6,746 bases of DNA from Planctomycetota bacterium (GTDB taxonomy: Bacteria; Planctomycetota; UBA1135; UBA2386), in the NCBI GenBank assembly GCA_016793305.1, contig JAEUHU010000047.1:1-6746 (forward strand), written 5' to 3'. Position 1 is the first letter of the stretch, and every line of letters starts with the position of its first letter. Under the pieces are notes generated by a model, which was not told the DNA's origin, searched no databases, and saw nothing but the letters and a program-made list of their open reading frames with translations. Of this stretch, positions 1 to 6,746 are shown in pieces. The position numbers and the translations under genes are program-made.

Positions 1-1
1 G

Positions 2-1090
2 TACCTCTGGAAGGCCGCCGCGAGCGAAGCGGCTGCCGCCGCCGCGGCTGCCCAGCCGCCGCCGATGTGGGCGGTCGAGGCGGCGACCGTGACCAGCCGG
101 CCGTTCGCGCGTTCGACGACCTCGATCGGCACGGTGCGCGCCCTGCAGTCGATCACCCTGCGCAACGAATTGCCGGGCACCGTGCACAAGGTGTCGCTGC
201 AGACCGGTCAGGTGGTCGAGGCCGGTGCGGTGCTGGTCGAGCTCGACGTCGCCGTCGAGACGGCCGAGCTGCAGGCGCTCGAAGCCGAGGCGAAGCTGGC
301 GGCGTCGATGCTGGCGCGCATGGAGCAGGCGTTGGCGAAGCAGGGCGCGTCGGCGGCCGACGTCGATCGCGCCCGCGCCGAGCACGACAAGGCGCTGGCG
401 AACGTCACCCGCACCAAGGCGGTGATCGAACGGAAGCGCTTGCGCGCCCCGTTCCGCGCACGGGTCGGCTTCGTCGACCTGCACGTCGGGCAGTACCTCG
501 ACGCCGGGGCGACCGTGACGACGCTGCAGGGCACCGAGGACGCCGTGCACGTCGACTACGCGGTGACGCAGGACGTCGCCGCGCGCCTCACGGTCGGCAG
601 CGAGGTTGAGGTGACGGTCACCGGTCAGGCGACGGCGCGCGCCACCATCGTGGCGATGGACGCGCGTGTCGACGCGGCGACGCGCAACACGTCGGTCCGG
701 GCGCTGCTGCGCGGCCTGTCGCCGATGCCGCAGCCAGGGGCCTCGGTGCGCGTGCGCACGCCGATCGAAGCGCCGAGCGAGGTGTTGGTGGTGCCGGTCA
801 CGGCGCTGCGGCGCGGGCCCGATGGGGACTACGTGTATGCGATCGTGAAGAACGCGCAGGGCGCACTGGTCCCGGAATTCCGGAAGGTGACGAGTGGCAA
901 CACGCTCGGGGACGAGGTCGTCATCAAGATCGGGTTGAAGCTCGGCGAGCAGATCGTCGCCGCCGGGTCGTTCAAGCCGATCACCAGCGGGGTCCTGACC
1001 ATCGTCGACAAGACGCCAACCGGCCAGCAGGCGGACGCACCCAAGGGCACCCAACCGGCCGCGGGCGAAAGCACCGCGAAGCCGCAGTGA
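2..1090 (+). CDS. RND efflux periplasmic adaptor (membrane fusion protein, HlyD/AcrA type), 5' end outside the window
   Basis: This is the periplasmic adaptor that joins an inner-membrane RND pump to an outer-membrane channel. The frame is open to the left edge. The codons before the first ATG (position 65) read Tyr-Leu-Trp-Lys, then an alanine-rich stretch with eight Ala in a row, then Gln-Pro-Pro-Pro. This looks like the end of an N-terminal membrane anchor plus linker, so the real start is upstream and Met65 is internal. Counting from that Met, residues about 35-61 form the first half of a lipoyl/barrel-sandwich domain (LPGTVHKV, GQVVEAGAVLVELD). Residues about 62-125 form an alpha-helical hairpin. 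Residues about 126-157 form the second lipoyl half (LRAPFRARVG, VGQYLDAGATV). Beta-barrel and membrane-proximal domains follow to about residue 318, then a hydrophilic Pro/Ala/Gln/Lys tail. Family and role are secure from this domain order and from the pump gene 8 bases downstream. The substrate cannot be read from the sequence. Confidence 0.95.
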   Translation, partial: YLWKAAASEAAAAAAAAQPPPMWAVEAATVTSRPFARSTTSIGTVRALQSITLRNELPGTVHKVSLQTGQVVEAGAVLVELDVAVETAELQALEAEAKLAASMLARMEQALAKQGASAADVDRARAEHDKALANVTRTKAVIERKRLRAPFRARVGFVDLHVGQYLDAGATVTTLQGTEDAVHVDYAVTQDVAARLTVGSEVEVTVTGQATARATIVAMDARVDAATRNTSVRALLRGLSPMPQPGASVRVRTPIEAPSEVLVVPVTALRRGPDGDYVYAIVKNAQGALVPEFRKVTSGNTLGDEVVIKIGLKLGEQIVAAGSFKPITSGVLTIVDKTPTGQQADAPKGTQPAAGESTAKPQ

Positions 1091-1092
1091 GG
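1087..1092 (+). promoter_or_regulatory. Ribosome binding site of the RND pump gene, overlapping the adaptor stop codon
   Basis: GTGAGG lies 6 bases before the ATG at 1099 and contains the adaptor's TGA stop (1088-1090). It supports ATG 1099 as the pump start rather than the in-frame GTG at 1087, which would lie within the ribosome binding site itself. A ribosome finishing the adaptor would stop on the site used to start the pump, which suggests coupled translation. Confidence 0.6.
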
Positions 1093-1098
1093 CCGCCC

Positions 1099-4000
1099 AT
1101 GCGCTCCCTGACCGACACCTTTGTCCGGCACCCCGTGCTGGCCATCGTCGTCAACCTCGTCATCGTGCTGGTGGGCATCCGCACGGCGTTCGGGTTGCCG
1201 ATCCAACAGTTCCCGAGCATCGACAGTGCGTCGATCATCGTCACCACGGTCTACACCGGCGCCTCCGCCGAGACCGCGCGCGGCTTCTTGACGACACCGA
1301 TCGAACGGGCGGTGTCCGCGATCGGCGGCATCGACCACATCGAGTCGGAGACGCGCGCTGGCGTCAGCAAGGTGACCCTCCGGCTCACCCTGGGCTACGA
1401 CACGACGCGGGCCTTGTCGGAGGTCACGGCACGCCTGCAGCAGGTGCGCAGCGAGCTGCCGGCGGATGCCGAGCCGCCGATGATCGACATCCAGCGGGCC
1501 GACCGACCGTATGCGACGTTCTACGTCAGCTTCACCTCGACCGAACGCAGCCTGTCCGAGCTGACCGACTGGCTAAGCCGCAACGCGCAGCCGCAGTTGG
1601 CGACCGTACGCGGCGTGCAGCGCGTCAGCAACAGCGAAGGCGGCCGGCCGATCGCGCTCCGCGTCTGGATCGATCCGGATCGTCTCGCCGCCGTCAACCT
1701 GGCGCCTGGCGATGTCTACGCGGCGATCCAGCGGAACAACTACCTCGCCGCGGTCGGCCAGACGAAGGGCAACCTCGTGCAGATCAACCTGCTCGCCGAC
1801 ACCGACCTGCGCACGGTGAAGGAGTTCGAGGACCTGATCGTCACGGACCGCGAGGGCGCGGTCGTGCGCATCTCCGACGTCGCCACCGTCGAGCTCGGTG
1901 CCGAAGAGGCCGACATGATGGCGAAGTACAACGACAAGCCGGGTGTCTACCTCGGTGTCTGGCCGTTGGTCGGCGCCAACGAGATCGCCGTCGGCGATGC
2001 ACTGGTCGCCGAGATGGCGAGCATGCGCAAGTCGTTGCCGCCGGACATCGACATGCAGCTCGCCTACGACGGCACCAGCTTCATGCGCGAGGCGCTCGCG
2101 GAGATCACCTGGACGCTGGGAGAGACGATCCTGATCGTCGGCCTCGTCGTCTTCCTGTTCCTTGGCTCGATCCGCACGGCGCTGGTGCCACTGGTGGCGA
2201 TGCCGGTGTCCCTGATCGGTGCCGTCGCGGTGATGGCAGCCTGCGGGTTCTCGCTGAACCTGCTGACGATCCTGGCGATCGTGCTGTCGGTCGGCCTCGT
2301 CGTCGACGACGCGATCGTCGTCGTCGAGAACGTCGAGCGGCACGTGCGCATGGGCAAGACCCGGCTGCAGGCGGCGATGGAGGCGGCCCGTGAACTGCTC
2401 GGCCCGATCGTCGCGATGACGATCACGCTGGCGGCGGTCTACGCGCCGATCGGCTTCCAGGGCGGCATGACCGGGGCGCTGTTCCTCGAGTTTGCGATCA
2501 CGTTGGCCGCGGCCGTGCTGGTCTCCGGCATCGTCGCGGTGACGCTGTCGCCGGTGATGAGCCGCTTCGCGGTGCGCGACCACGGCAAGGAAGCCTGGCT
2601 GACGCGTCAGGTCGACCGCGGCTTCGCGTGGGTGCGGCGTGTCTACGAGAAGGCGCTCGACGTGGCACTCGCCATTCGTTGGGCCGTGGCCGTGGTCGCC
2701 GTCCTGATCGCGCTGTCGATCTGGCCGCTCTATCAGGGCTCCCGCAAGGAGCTGGCGCCGACCGAGGACCAGAGCCACATCTCGATGTTCTTCGACGTGT
2801 CGCCCGATGCGACGCTCGATGCCGTCGACCGGGCCTCGCGTGAAGTAGTAGCCAAGGTGCAAGAGCTCCCCGAGACCCAGTTCATGTGGTCCCTGGTCGC
2901 CAACTGGGGCGGCTTCGGCGGCATGGTGAACACGAACTGGAAGGAGCGGGATCGCTCGACCTCCGATGTCTACCCCCACCTGTTCGGTCAGGTCAGTCAG
3001 GTTCCGGGCGTCATGGCCTTCCCGCGACTCGATCCACCGCTGCCGACCTCGGGCGTGCACGACGTCGAACTGATCCTGCAGACCTCGGATTCGACCGAGG
3101 AGAAGACGAAGGAGATGCTCAAGTCGGCGATGGCGATCGTCTACGCCGGCTACCAGAGCGGCAAGTTCACCTACGTCGACACCGACCTGAAGATCGACCG
3201 GCCAGAAGCCAAGGTGCTGGTCGACCGCGAGAAGGTCGCCGACCTCGGCATGGACCTGGCGGGCGTCGGACGCGAACTCGGCGCCTTGCTCGGCGGTGGC
3301 TACGTCAACCGCTTCAACTACTACGACCGCAGCTACAAGGTCATCCCGCAGATCGTCCAGAAGGACCGTGCGACGGTCGGCCCGCTGCTCGATCTGAAGA
3401 TCAAGACGCCGGCGGGCGAACTGGTGCCGGTGTCGTCCTTCGTGACCATCGAGACCAAAGCTGCGCCGCGCACGCTGAATCGCTTCCAGCAGCGCAACTC
3501 GGTCAAGATCTTCGGTGGCGTGAATCCCGGGGTCACCAAGGCCGAAGGCCTCGCCGTGTTCGAACAGGCTGCCCGCCAGGTGATCGGCAACGACGTCATC
3601 ATCGACTACGCCGGGGAATCGCGGCAGATCAAGCACGAGGGCAGCTCGCTGCTGCTGACGCTCGGCTTCGCGATCGTGCTGGTGTACCTGGTGCTGGCGG
3701 CACAGTTCCGCAGCTTCCGCGATCCGCTGATCGTGCTGCTCGGTTCGGTGCCATTGGCAATGGGGGCCGCTCTGGTGTTCCCGTACCTCGGCATCGAACT
3801 GACGACCACCACGTCGACGATCAACGTCTACTCGCAGGTCGGCCTGATCACGCTGGTCGGGCTGATCGCGAAGAACGGCATCCTGATCGTCGAGTTCGCG
3901 AACGTGCTGCAGGAGCAGGGCCGCGACAAGCTGTCGGCGCTGCGCGAAGCGGCGGCGACGCGCTTGCGACCGGTGCTGATGACCACGGCGGCGACCATCT

Positions 4001-4233
4001 TCGGCCACCTGCCGTTGGTGTTCGTCGCCGGTCCGGGTGCCGCCGCCCGCAACAGCATCGGCATCGTGCTGGTCGCCGGCATGGCGATCGGCACGGTGTT
4101 CACGCTGTTCGTGGTGCCGGTCTTCTACCTGTGGATCGCCGCCGATCGCCGAGCCGAGCACGGTGCCCCGGAGGCCGACGGCCTGCCGGCCGGCGCCACC
4201 GACCTCGGCCACACCACTCCGGAGCTCGCGTGA
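1099..4233 (+). CDS. RND multidrug-type efflux transporter, inner-membrane permease (AcrB/HAE-1-like)
   Basis: This is a proton-driven inner-membrane pump that takes substrates from the periplasm or inner-membrane leaflet and passes them to the outer-membrane channel. ATG 1099 gives 1044 residues, usual for the family. It opens MRSLTDTFVRHPVLA, the typical RND start. An in-frame GTG at 1087 would add four residues but overlaps the ribosome binding site. TM1 is about residues 13-31 and is followed by a large periplasmic loop. TM2-TM6 lie at about 335-495, TM7 at about 526-546, then a second large loop, and TM8-TM12 at about 849-1014. The proton-relay residues are present: D403 and D404 in GLVVDDAIVVVENV (AcrB D407/D408), K925 in GLIAKNGILIVEFAN (AcrB K940), and T962 in LMTTAAT (AcrB T978). 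These argue for a drug/hydrophobe (HAE) pump rather than a metal-ion (CusA-type) one, although the substrate is unknown. A 30-residue hydrophilic cytoplasmic tail follows TM12. The residue 595-620 region looks shorter than in AcrB. Confidence 0.97.
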   Translation: MRSLTDTFVRHPVLAIVVNLVIVLVGIRTAFGLPIQQFPSIDSASIIVTTVYTGASAETARGFLTTPIERAVSAIGGIDHIESETRAGVSKVTLRLTLGYDTTRALSEVTARLQQVRSELPADAEPPMIDIQRADRPYATFYVSFTSTERSLSELTDWLSRNAQPQLATVRGVQRVSNSEGGRPIALRVWIDPDRLAAVNLAPGDVYAAIQRNNYLAAVGQTKGNLVQINLLADTDLRTVKEFEDLIVTDREGAVVRISDVATVELGAEEADMMAKYNDKPGVYLGVWPLVGANEIAVGDALVAEMASMRKSLPPDIDMQLAYDGTSFMREALAEITWTLGETILIVGLVVFLFLGSIRTALVPLVAMPVSLIGAVAVMAACGFSLNLLTILAIVLSVGLVVDDAIVVVENVERHVRMGKTRLQAAMEAARELLGPIVAMTITLAAVYAPIGFQGGMTGALFLEFAITLAAAVLVSGIVAVTLSPVMSRFAVRDHGKEAWLTRQVDRGFAWVRRVYEKALDVALAIRWAVAVVAVLIALSIWPLYQGSRKELAPTEDQSHISMFFDVSPDATLDAVDRASREVVAKVQELPETQFMWSLVANWGGFGGMVNTNWKERDRSTSDVYPHLFGQVSQVPGVMAFPRLDPPLPTSGVHDVELILQTSDSTEEKTKEMLKSAMAIVYAGYQSGKFTYVDTDLKIDRPEAKVLVDREKVADLGMDLAGVGRELGALLGGGYVNRFNYYDRSYKVIPQIVQKDRATVGPLLDLKIKTPAGELVPVSSFVTIETKAAPRTLNRFQQRNSVKIFGGVNPGVTKAEGLAVFEQAARQVIGNDVIIDYAGESRQIKHEGSSLLLTLGFAIVLVYLVLAAQFRSFRDPLIVLLGSVPLAMGAALVFPYLGIELTTTTSTINVYSQVGLITLVGLIAKNGILIVEFANVLQEQGRDKLSALREAAATRLRPVLMTTAATIFGHLPLVFVAGPGAAARNSIGIVLVAGMAIGTVFTLFVVPVFYLWIAADRRAEHGAPEADGLPAGATDLGHTTPELA

Positions 4234-4236
4234 GGA
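4232..4236 (+). promoter_or_regulatory. Ribosome binding site of the outer-membrane factor gene, overlapping the pump stop codon
   Basis: GAGGA lies 8 bases before ATG 4245 and shares two bases with the pump's TGA stop (4231-4233). This fixes the outer-membrane factor start at 4245, although that reading frame stays open far upstream inside the pump gene. The arrangement repeats the one at the adaptor/pump junction. Confidence 0.65.
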
Positions 4237-4244
4237 ACCCTGCC

Positions 4245-5702
4245 ATGTCGCCCCGTTCGTTCGTCGCCGCGTTGCTGCTGTTCGCCACCGCCTGTGCGGT
4301 AGGCCCCGACTACGAGGAACCGCGCGTCGAGCTGCCGGCCAGTTGGCGGCAGCCCACGGGCTCCGGGCTCGCGGCCGGCGCACCGGTCGACGGCCCGTTC
4401 TGGCGTTCGCTCGGCGATCCGCTGCTCGACCAACTGGTCGAGCAGGCGCTGGTGCAGAACCTCGACCTGCGTGCTTCGTTCGCCCGGCTGATGGCGGCGC
4501 GGGCGCTGCGTGGTGCCGCCGTCGCCGACTACGGGCCCCGGCTCGACGGCCGCGGCAGCTACGAGTACCGCCGCGAGAGCCGCAACACGCCGTTCGGCGC
4601 GTTCATCCCGCGCACCGACATCCACACGATCGCCGTCGACGCGACCTGGGAACTCGACCTGTGGGGTCGTGTGCGCCGGTCGGTCGAGGCGGCGAGTGCG
4701 GACCTCGACGCCAGTGCCGCCGACGTGCGCGGGGCGGCGTTGACCGTCGCCACCGAAGTGGTCGCCACCTACGTCGACCTGCGCACTGCCCAGCAGCGCT
4801 TCGCGATCGCGCGGGCCAACCTCGAGCTGCAGGAACGCACGCTCGGCCTCGTGCAGGCGCGCGCCGAAGCAGGGCTCGTCGTCGAGCGCGACGTCGCGCA
4901 GGCGACCACCAACGTCGAGTCGACACGGTCGCGCCTGCCGATGCTCGAAGCCGAAGCGAGCGCCGCCCAGAACCGGCTCGCGGTGCTGCTCGGCCGGGCC
5001 CCGGGCGACCTGCCGCTCGACCTCACGACCACGGCCCCGCTGCCGACGCTGCCGGTGTCGGTCGCGGTCGGCGTGCCCGCCGACCTGCTGCGCCGCCGGC
5101 CCGACGTGCAGGCCGCCGAACGGCGCTTCGCCGCCGAGGTCGCGCGCATCGGCGCCACCGAGGCGGAGCGCTACCCGCGCTTCTCGCTCGGCGGCACGCT
5201 CGGCTTGTCGGCCAACAGCGCCGACATGGTGTTCGACAGTGGCAGCGACCTCAGCGCGTTCGGCCCGTCGCTGCAGTGGAACCTGTTCGACGGCGGCCGG
5301 CTCCGCCAGCGCGTCAAGGCGCTGACGGCGAACGCCGAAGCCGCGCAGATCGCCTGGGAGCAGACCGTGTTGCTGGCCCTCGAAGAGGCCGAGAACGCGA
5401 TGACGCGCTTCGTGCGCGAGCAGTCCCGGCGTGGCTCGCTGCAGCGCGCCGCGGCCGAGGCCGCGCGTGCCGTCGAGCTGGCGCAGTCGCAGTACCGCGC
5501 CGGCCTGTCCGACTTCCAGGCGGTGATCGACAGCGAACGCACGGTCGCGACGATCCAGGACGACCTGGTCAACAGCGAGGCCGCGGTGGCCGGCAGCCTG
5601 GTCGCGATCTGGAAGGCGCTCGGCGGCGATCTGGTGCCGTCGACGCCGCCGGCATCGACCGGCGGTTCGTCGGCGGCCGCGGGCCCGGTCGCGGGTCGTT
5701 GA
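4245..5702 (+). CDS. RND efflux outer-membrane factor lipoprotein (NodT/OprM family, TolC-like)
   Basis: This is the trimeric outer-membrane channel that completes the efflux conduit. It has 485 residues, normal for the NodT/OprM family. The start is ATG 4245, set by the GAGGA site and by the lipoprotein signal that follows at once: MSPRSFVAALLLFATAC, with C17 the probable lipidated cysteine. The residues after it, AVGPDYEEP, are the hallmark N-terminus of NodT-type factors. Two TolC-like repeats follow. Motifs seen are WELDLWGR (135-142) at the first beta/helix region, GVPADLLRRRPDVQAAE (from 276) opening the second repeat, WNLFDGGRLRQ (from 345), and QYRAGLSDFQAV (from 416). Long Ala/Glu/Arg-rich helical stretches at about 145-265 and 355-470 match the periplasmic helical barrel. 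The C-terminus is a low-complexity Ser/Ala/Gly/Pro tail. It lies 11 bases after the pump gene, so it is part of the same operon. The lipobox has Ala rather than Leu at -3 (ATAC), a less common but tolerated form. Confidence 0.96.
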   Translation: MSPRSFVAALLLFATACAVGPDYEEPRVELPASWRQPTGSGLAAGAPVDGPFWRSLGDPLLDQLVEQALVQNLDLRASFARLMAARALRGAAVADYGPRLDGRGSYEYRRESRNTPFGAFIPRTDIHTIAVDATWELDLWGRVRRSVEAASADLDASAADVRGAALTVATEVVATYVDLRTAQQRFAIARANLELQERTLGLVQARAEAGLVVERDVAQATTNVESTRSRLPMLEAEASAAQNRLAVLLGRAPGDLPLDLTTTAPLPTLPVSVAVGVPADLLRRRPDVQAAERRFAAEVARIGATEAERYPRFSLGGTLGLSANSADMVFDSGSDLSAFGPSLQWNLFDGGRLRQRVKALTANAEAAQIAWEQTVLLALEEAENAMTRFVREQSRRGSLQRAAAEAARAVELAQSQYRAGLSDFQAVIDSERTVATIQDDLVNSEAAVAGSLVAIWKALGGDLVPSTPPASTGGSSAAAGPVAGR

Positions 5703-5710
5703 CCGTGGGC

Positions 5711-5746
5711 GAGTCCAGCCCGCGTCCAACGGGCCGGGCTGGACTC
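5711..5746. terminator. Candidate bidirectional terminator hairpin between convergent genes
   Basis: The left arm GAGTCCAGCCCG (5711-5722) and the right arm CGGGCTGGACTC (5735-5746) are a perfect 12-bp inverted repeat around a 12-base loop. The hairpin begins 8 bases after the outer-membrane factor stop. Its last two bases are part of the stop codon of the - strand gene (5745-5747), so it is well placed to act on both transcripts. Neither side has a T-rich tract, so it is not a textbook intrinsic terminator. It may work as a U-poor hairpin, protect 3' ends, or act together with Rho. Confidence 0.6.
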
Positions 5747-6746
5747 ATGCGCGCCGCCGCGAGGACCACAGCAGCCAGGCGAGCACGCCCCACACGAACA
5801 GCGTGACGCGCAGCGGCCAGACGACCCGCGGCGCGTCGTAGCGGAACTCGACCATGTGCTCGCCGGCCGGCACGAACACCGCGCGCAGGTAGTGGTCGGC
5901 CACGTAGAGCGGCGTCGGCGCGCCGTCGAGCGATGCGCGCCAGCCGGCGTCGAACGGATCGGCGAGCCGCAGGTAGCCGGCCGCCGCGGTCTGCACGCGG
6001 AGCCGCACGTACTCGTCGACCCGCACGTCGATCGAGCAGGTCGCCGGCGTGCTGGGGGCGGGTGCCGGGTTCGGCGCCGACCCGTCCTCGAGCACGACCC
6101 GACGGGCGACGTCCCGATCGGTCCGCGCCAGCGCAGCGAGGCGCGCGTCGCGATCGGGCAGCACGTCGACCGTGTGCACGAACGTTGCGCGCGGCAGCGT
6201 GGTCGTTCGTTCGTAGAGCCGGTAGGCACCGGTGCCGGACGGGGTGCGCTCGACGAGCTGGGGCGAGGTCGGCAGCCGCTGCTTCGTCAGCACGAAGCGC
6301 AGGCCGTAGAGGTCGGCGAGCGGGTGCCGCAGGGCGGTTTCGGCGTGGAACGCGCCGACGCCGGCTCCGCCGTAGACGCACGACGGATCGATCGCCGCGA
6401 AGAACTGCTCGTAGCGTGCCGGCGGCAGCGGGTTGTAGCCCTGGCCGTCTTCGCAGCCGAAGAAGCCCGGCAGGTTCGGCAGCAGCGCGGCGATCGCTGG
6501 CGAGCCGGGCGGCGTCAGCCGGCACAGCCGCGGGCGGTCGCCGTTCGCCGGGTTCGCCGCGAGGACCGGCGCCAGGATCCGTGGTGGCGTCGCGACGTGC
6601 CGTGCCGGCACCACCTGCACGGGGCCGAGCCCACTGTGCAGCAGTTCGCCGATCGTGAGCGCGATCCACACGCCGGCGCGCCAGCGCGGCTGCAGCCACA
6701 GCGCACCGAGGCCGAGCCCGAGCACGAGCAGCGCGCGCCACGCGGT
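5745..6746 (-). CDS. YfhO-like multi-spanning membrane protein, C-terminal part, 5' end outside the window
   Basis: The frame is open to the right edge, giving 333 residues and a TGA stop at 5747-5745. A GTG codon at 6725-6723 is internal, because the upstream codons read on as TAWRALL without a stop. Counting from the first visible residue, two hydrophobic segments at about 5-18 and 24-37 look like the last helices of a membrane bundle. A large, presumably extracytoplasmic region follows. It holds GYNPLPPARYEQFF (from 104), LYGLRFVLT (from 146), LPRATFVHTV (from 184) and a closing beta-rich part with GYLRLADPFDAGWRASLDG (from 257) and RAVFVPAGEHMVEFRY (from 288). A final helix at about 310-327 ends in SSRRRA. 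The GYLRLADPFDAGW...DG and PAGEHMVEFRY pair is typical of the C-termini of YfhO (PF09586) family proteins. Members are large membrane proteins of the glycosyltransferase-C type, linked in some Gram-positive bacteria to glycosylation of lipoteichoic acid. The role here is unknown. Full members are usually much longer, so most of the protein lies outside the window. Confidence 0.85.
   Translation of the reverse strand, partial: TAWRALLVLGLGLGALWLQPRWRAGVWIALTIGELLHSGLGPVQVVPARHVATPPRILAPVLAANPANGDRPRLCRLTPPGSPAIAALLPNLPGFFGCEDGQGYNPLPPARYEQFFAAIDPSCVYGGAGVGAFHAETALRHPLADLYGLRFVLTKQRLPTSPQLVERTPSGTGAYRLYERTTTLPRATFVHTVDVLPDRDARLAALARTDRDVARRVVLEDGSAPNPAPAPSTPATCSIDVRVDEYVRLRVQTAAAGYLRLADPFDAGWRASLDGAPTPLYVADHYLRAVFVPAGEHMVEFRYDAPRVVWPLRVTLFVWGVLAWLLWSSRRRA

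Noticed and set aside
65..67. ATG at 65 as the true start of the adaptor
   Set aside because: The frame stays open to the window edge with a plausible anchor/linker sequence, and starting here would remove the membrane anchor or signal expected for a periplasmic adaptor.
872..883. A 12-bp palindrome, CCGGAATTCCGG, in the adaptor gene
   Set aside because: It is isolated within coding sequence (Pro-Glu-Phe-Arg), has no partner site or promoter context, and is consistent with chance.
2298..2311. A 14-bp perfect palindrome, CGTCGTCGACGACG
   Set aside because: It lies in the codons for the conserved Val-Val-Asp-Asp motif of TM4, where GTC and GAC codons produce the palindrome by themselves.
2886..4244. 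Upstream extension of the outer-membrane factor frame inside the pump gene
   Set aside because: It encodes Arg/Gly-rich low-quality sequence overlapping a conserved gene. A proper start, ribosome binding site and lipoprotein signal sit at 4245.
1573..4383. A 936-codon open frame on the - strand, antisense to most of the pump gene
   Set aside because: The translation is rich in Arg, Asp, His and Gln and has no recognisable motif. GC-rich genes with G/C third positions commonly leave long antisense frames open. The + strand protein is clearly the real one.
4125..5729. A 534-codon - strand frame opposite the outer-membrane factor gene
   Set aside because: It is an antisense shadow in GC-rich DNA, with no family signature and full overlap with a conserved gene.
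4037..5806. A 589-codon + strand frame across the outer-membrane factor gene
   Set aside because: It is a shadow frame with Arg/Pro/Ala-rich sequence and no motifs, covering a well-supported gene in another frame.

Overview
The window is a GC-rich stretch with strong G/C preference at third codon positions. It carries three genes of a tripartite RND-type efflux system on the + strand, followed by the C-terminal part of an unrelated membrane protein on the - strand. An outer-membrane factor with a lipoprotein signal implies a diderm (Gram-negative-type) bacterium. Composition and content fit a high-GC proteobacterium or another high-GC diderm phylum, but nothing seen here fixes the taxon.

Layout. 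Positions 2-1090 (+) hold the periplasmic adaptor (membrane fusion protein), whose N-terminus lies off the left edge. Positions 1099-4233 (+) hold the complete inner-membrane RND pump of about 1044 residues, with the proton-relay residues intact. Positions 4245-5702 (+) hold a complete NodT-type outer-membrane factor lipoprotein of 485 residues. A 42-base gap contains most of a 12-bp perfect inverted repeat at 5711-5746. Positions 5745-6746 (-) hold the C-terminal 333 residues of a YfhO-like multi-spanning membrane protein that runs off the right edge.

How the parts work together. The three + strand genes are in the order adaptor, pump, outer-membrane factor, with gaps of 8 and 11 bases. They are almost certainly one transcript encoding a complete conduit from the inner membrane and periplasm to the outside. 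At both internal junctions the stop codon of the upstream gene sits inside the ribosome binding site of the next, which suggests translational coupling. No promoter, operator or regulator gene is visible, so control must lie left of the window or elsewhere. The YfhO-like gene converges on the operon and is probably unrelated in function. The hairpin between them may end transcription in both directions.

No undescribed system is evident. The window is essentially fully coding, with no mobile elements, RNA genes, CRISPR arrays or significant repeats. The points worth a second look are the shared hairpin that overlaps a stop codon, the repeated stop/ribosome-binding-site arrangement, an apparently shortened substrate-channel loop in the pump, and a compact adaptor hairpin with a partly altered tip motif.
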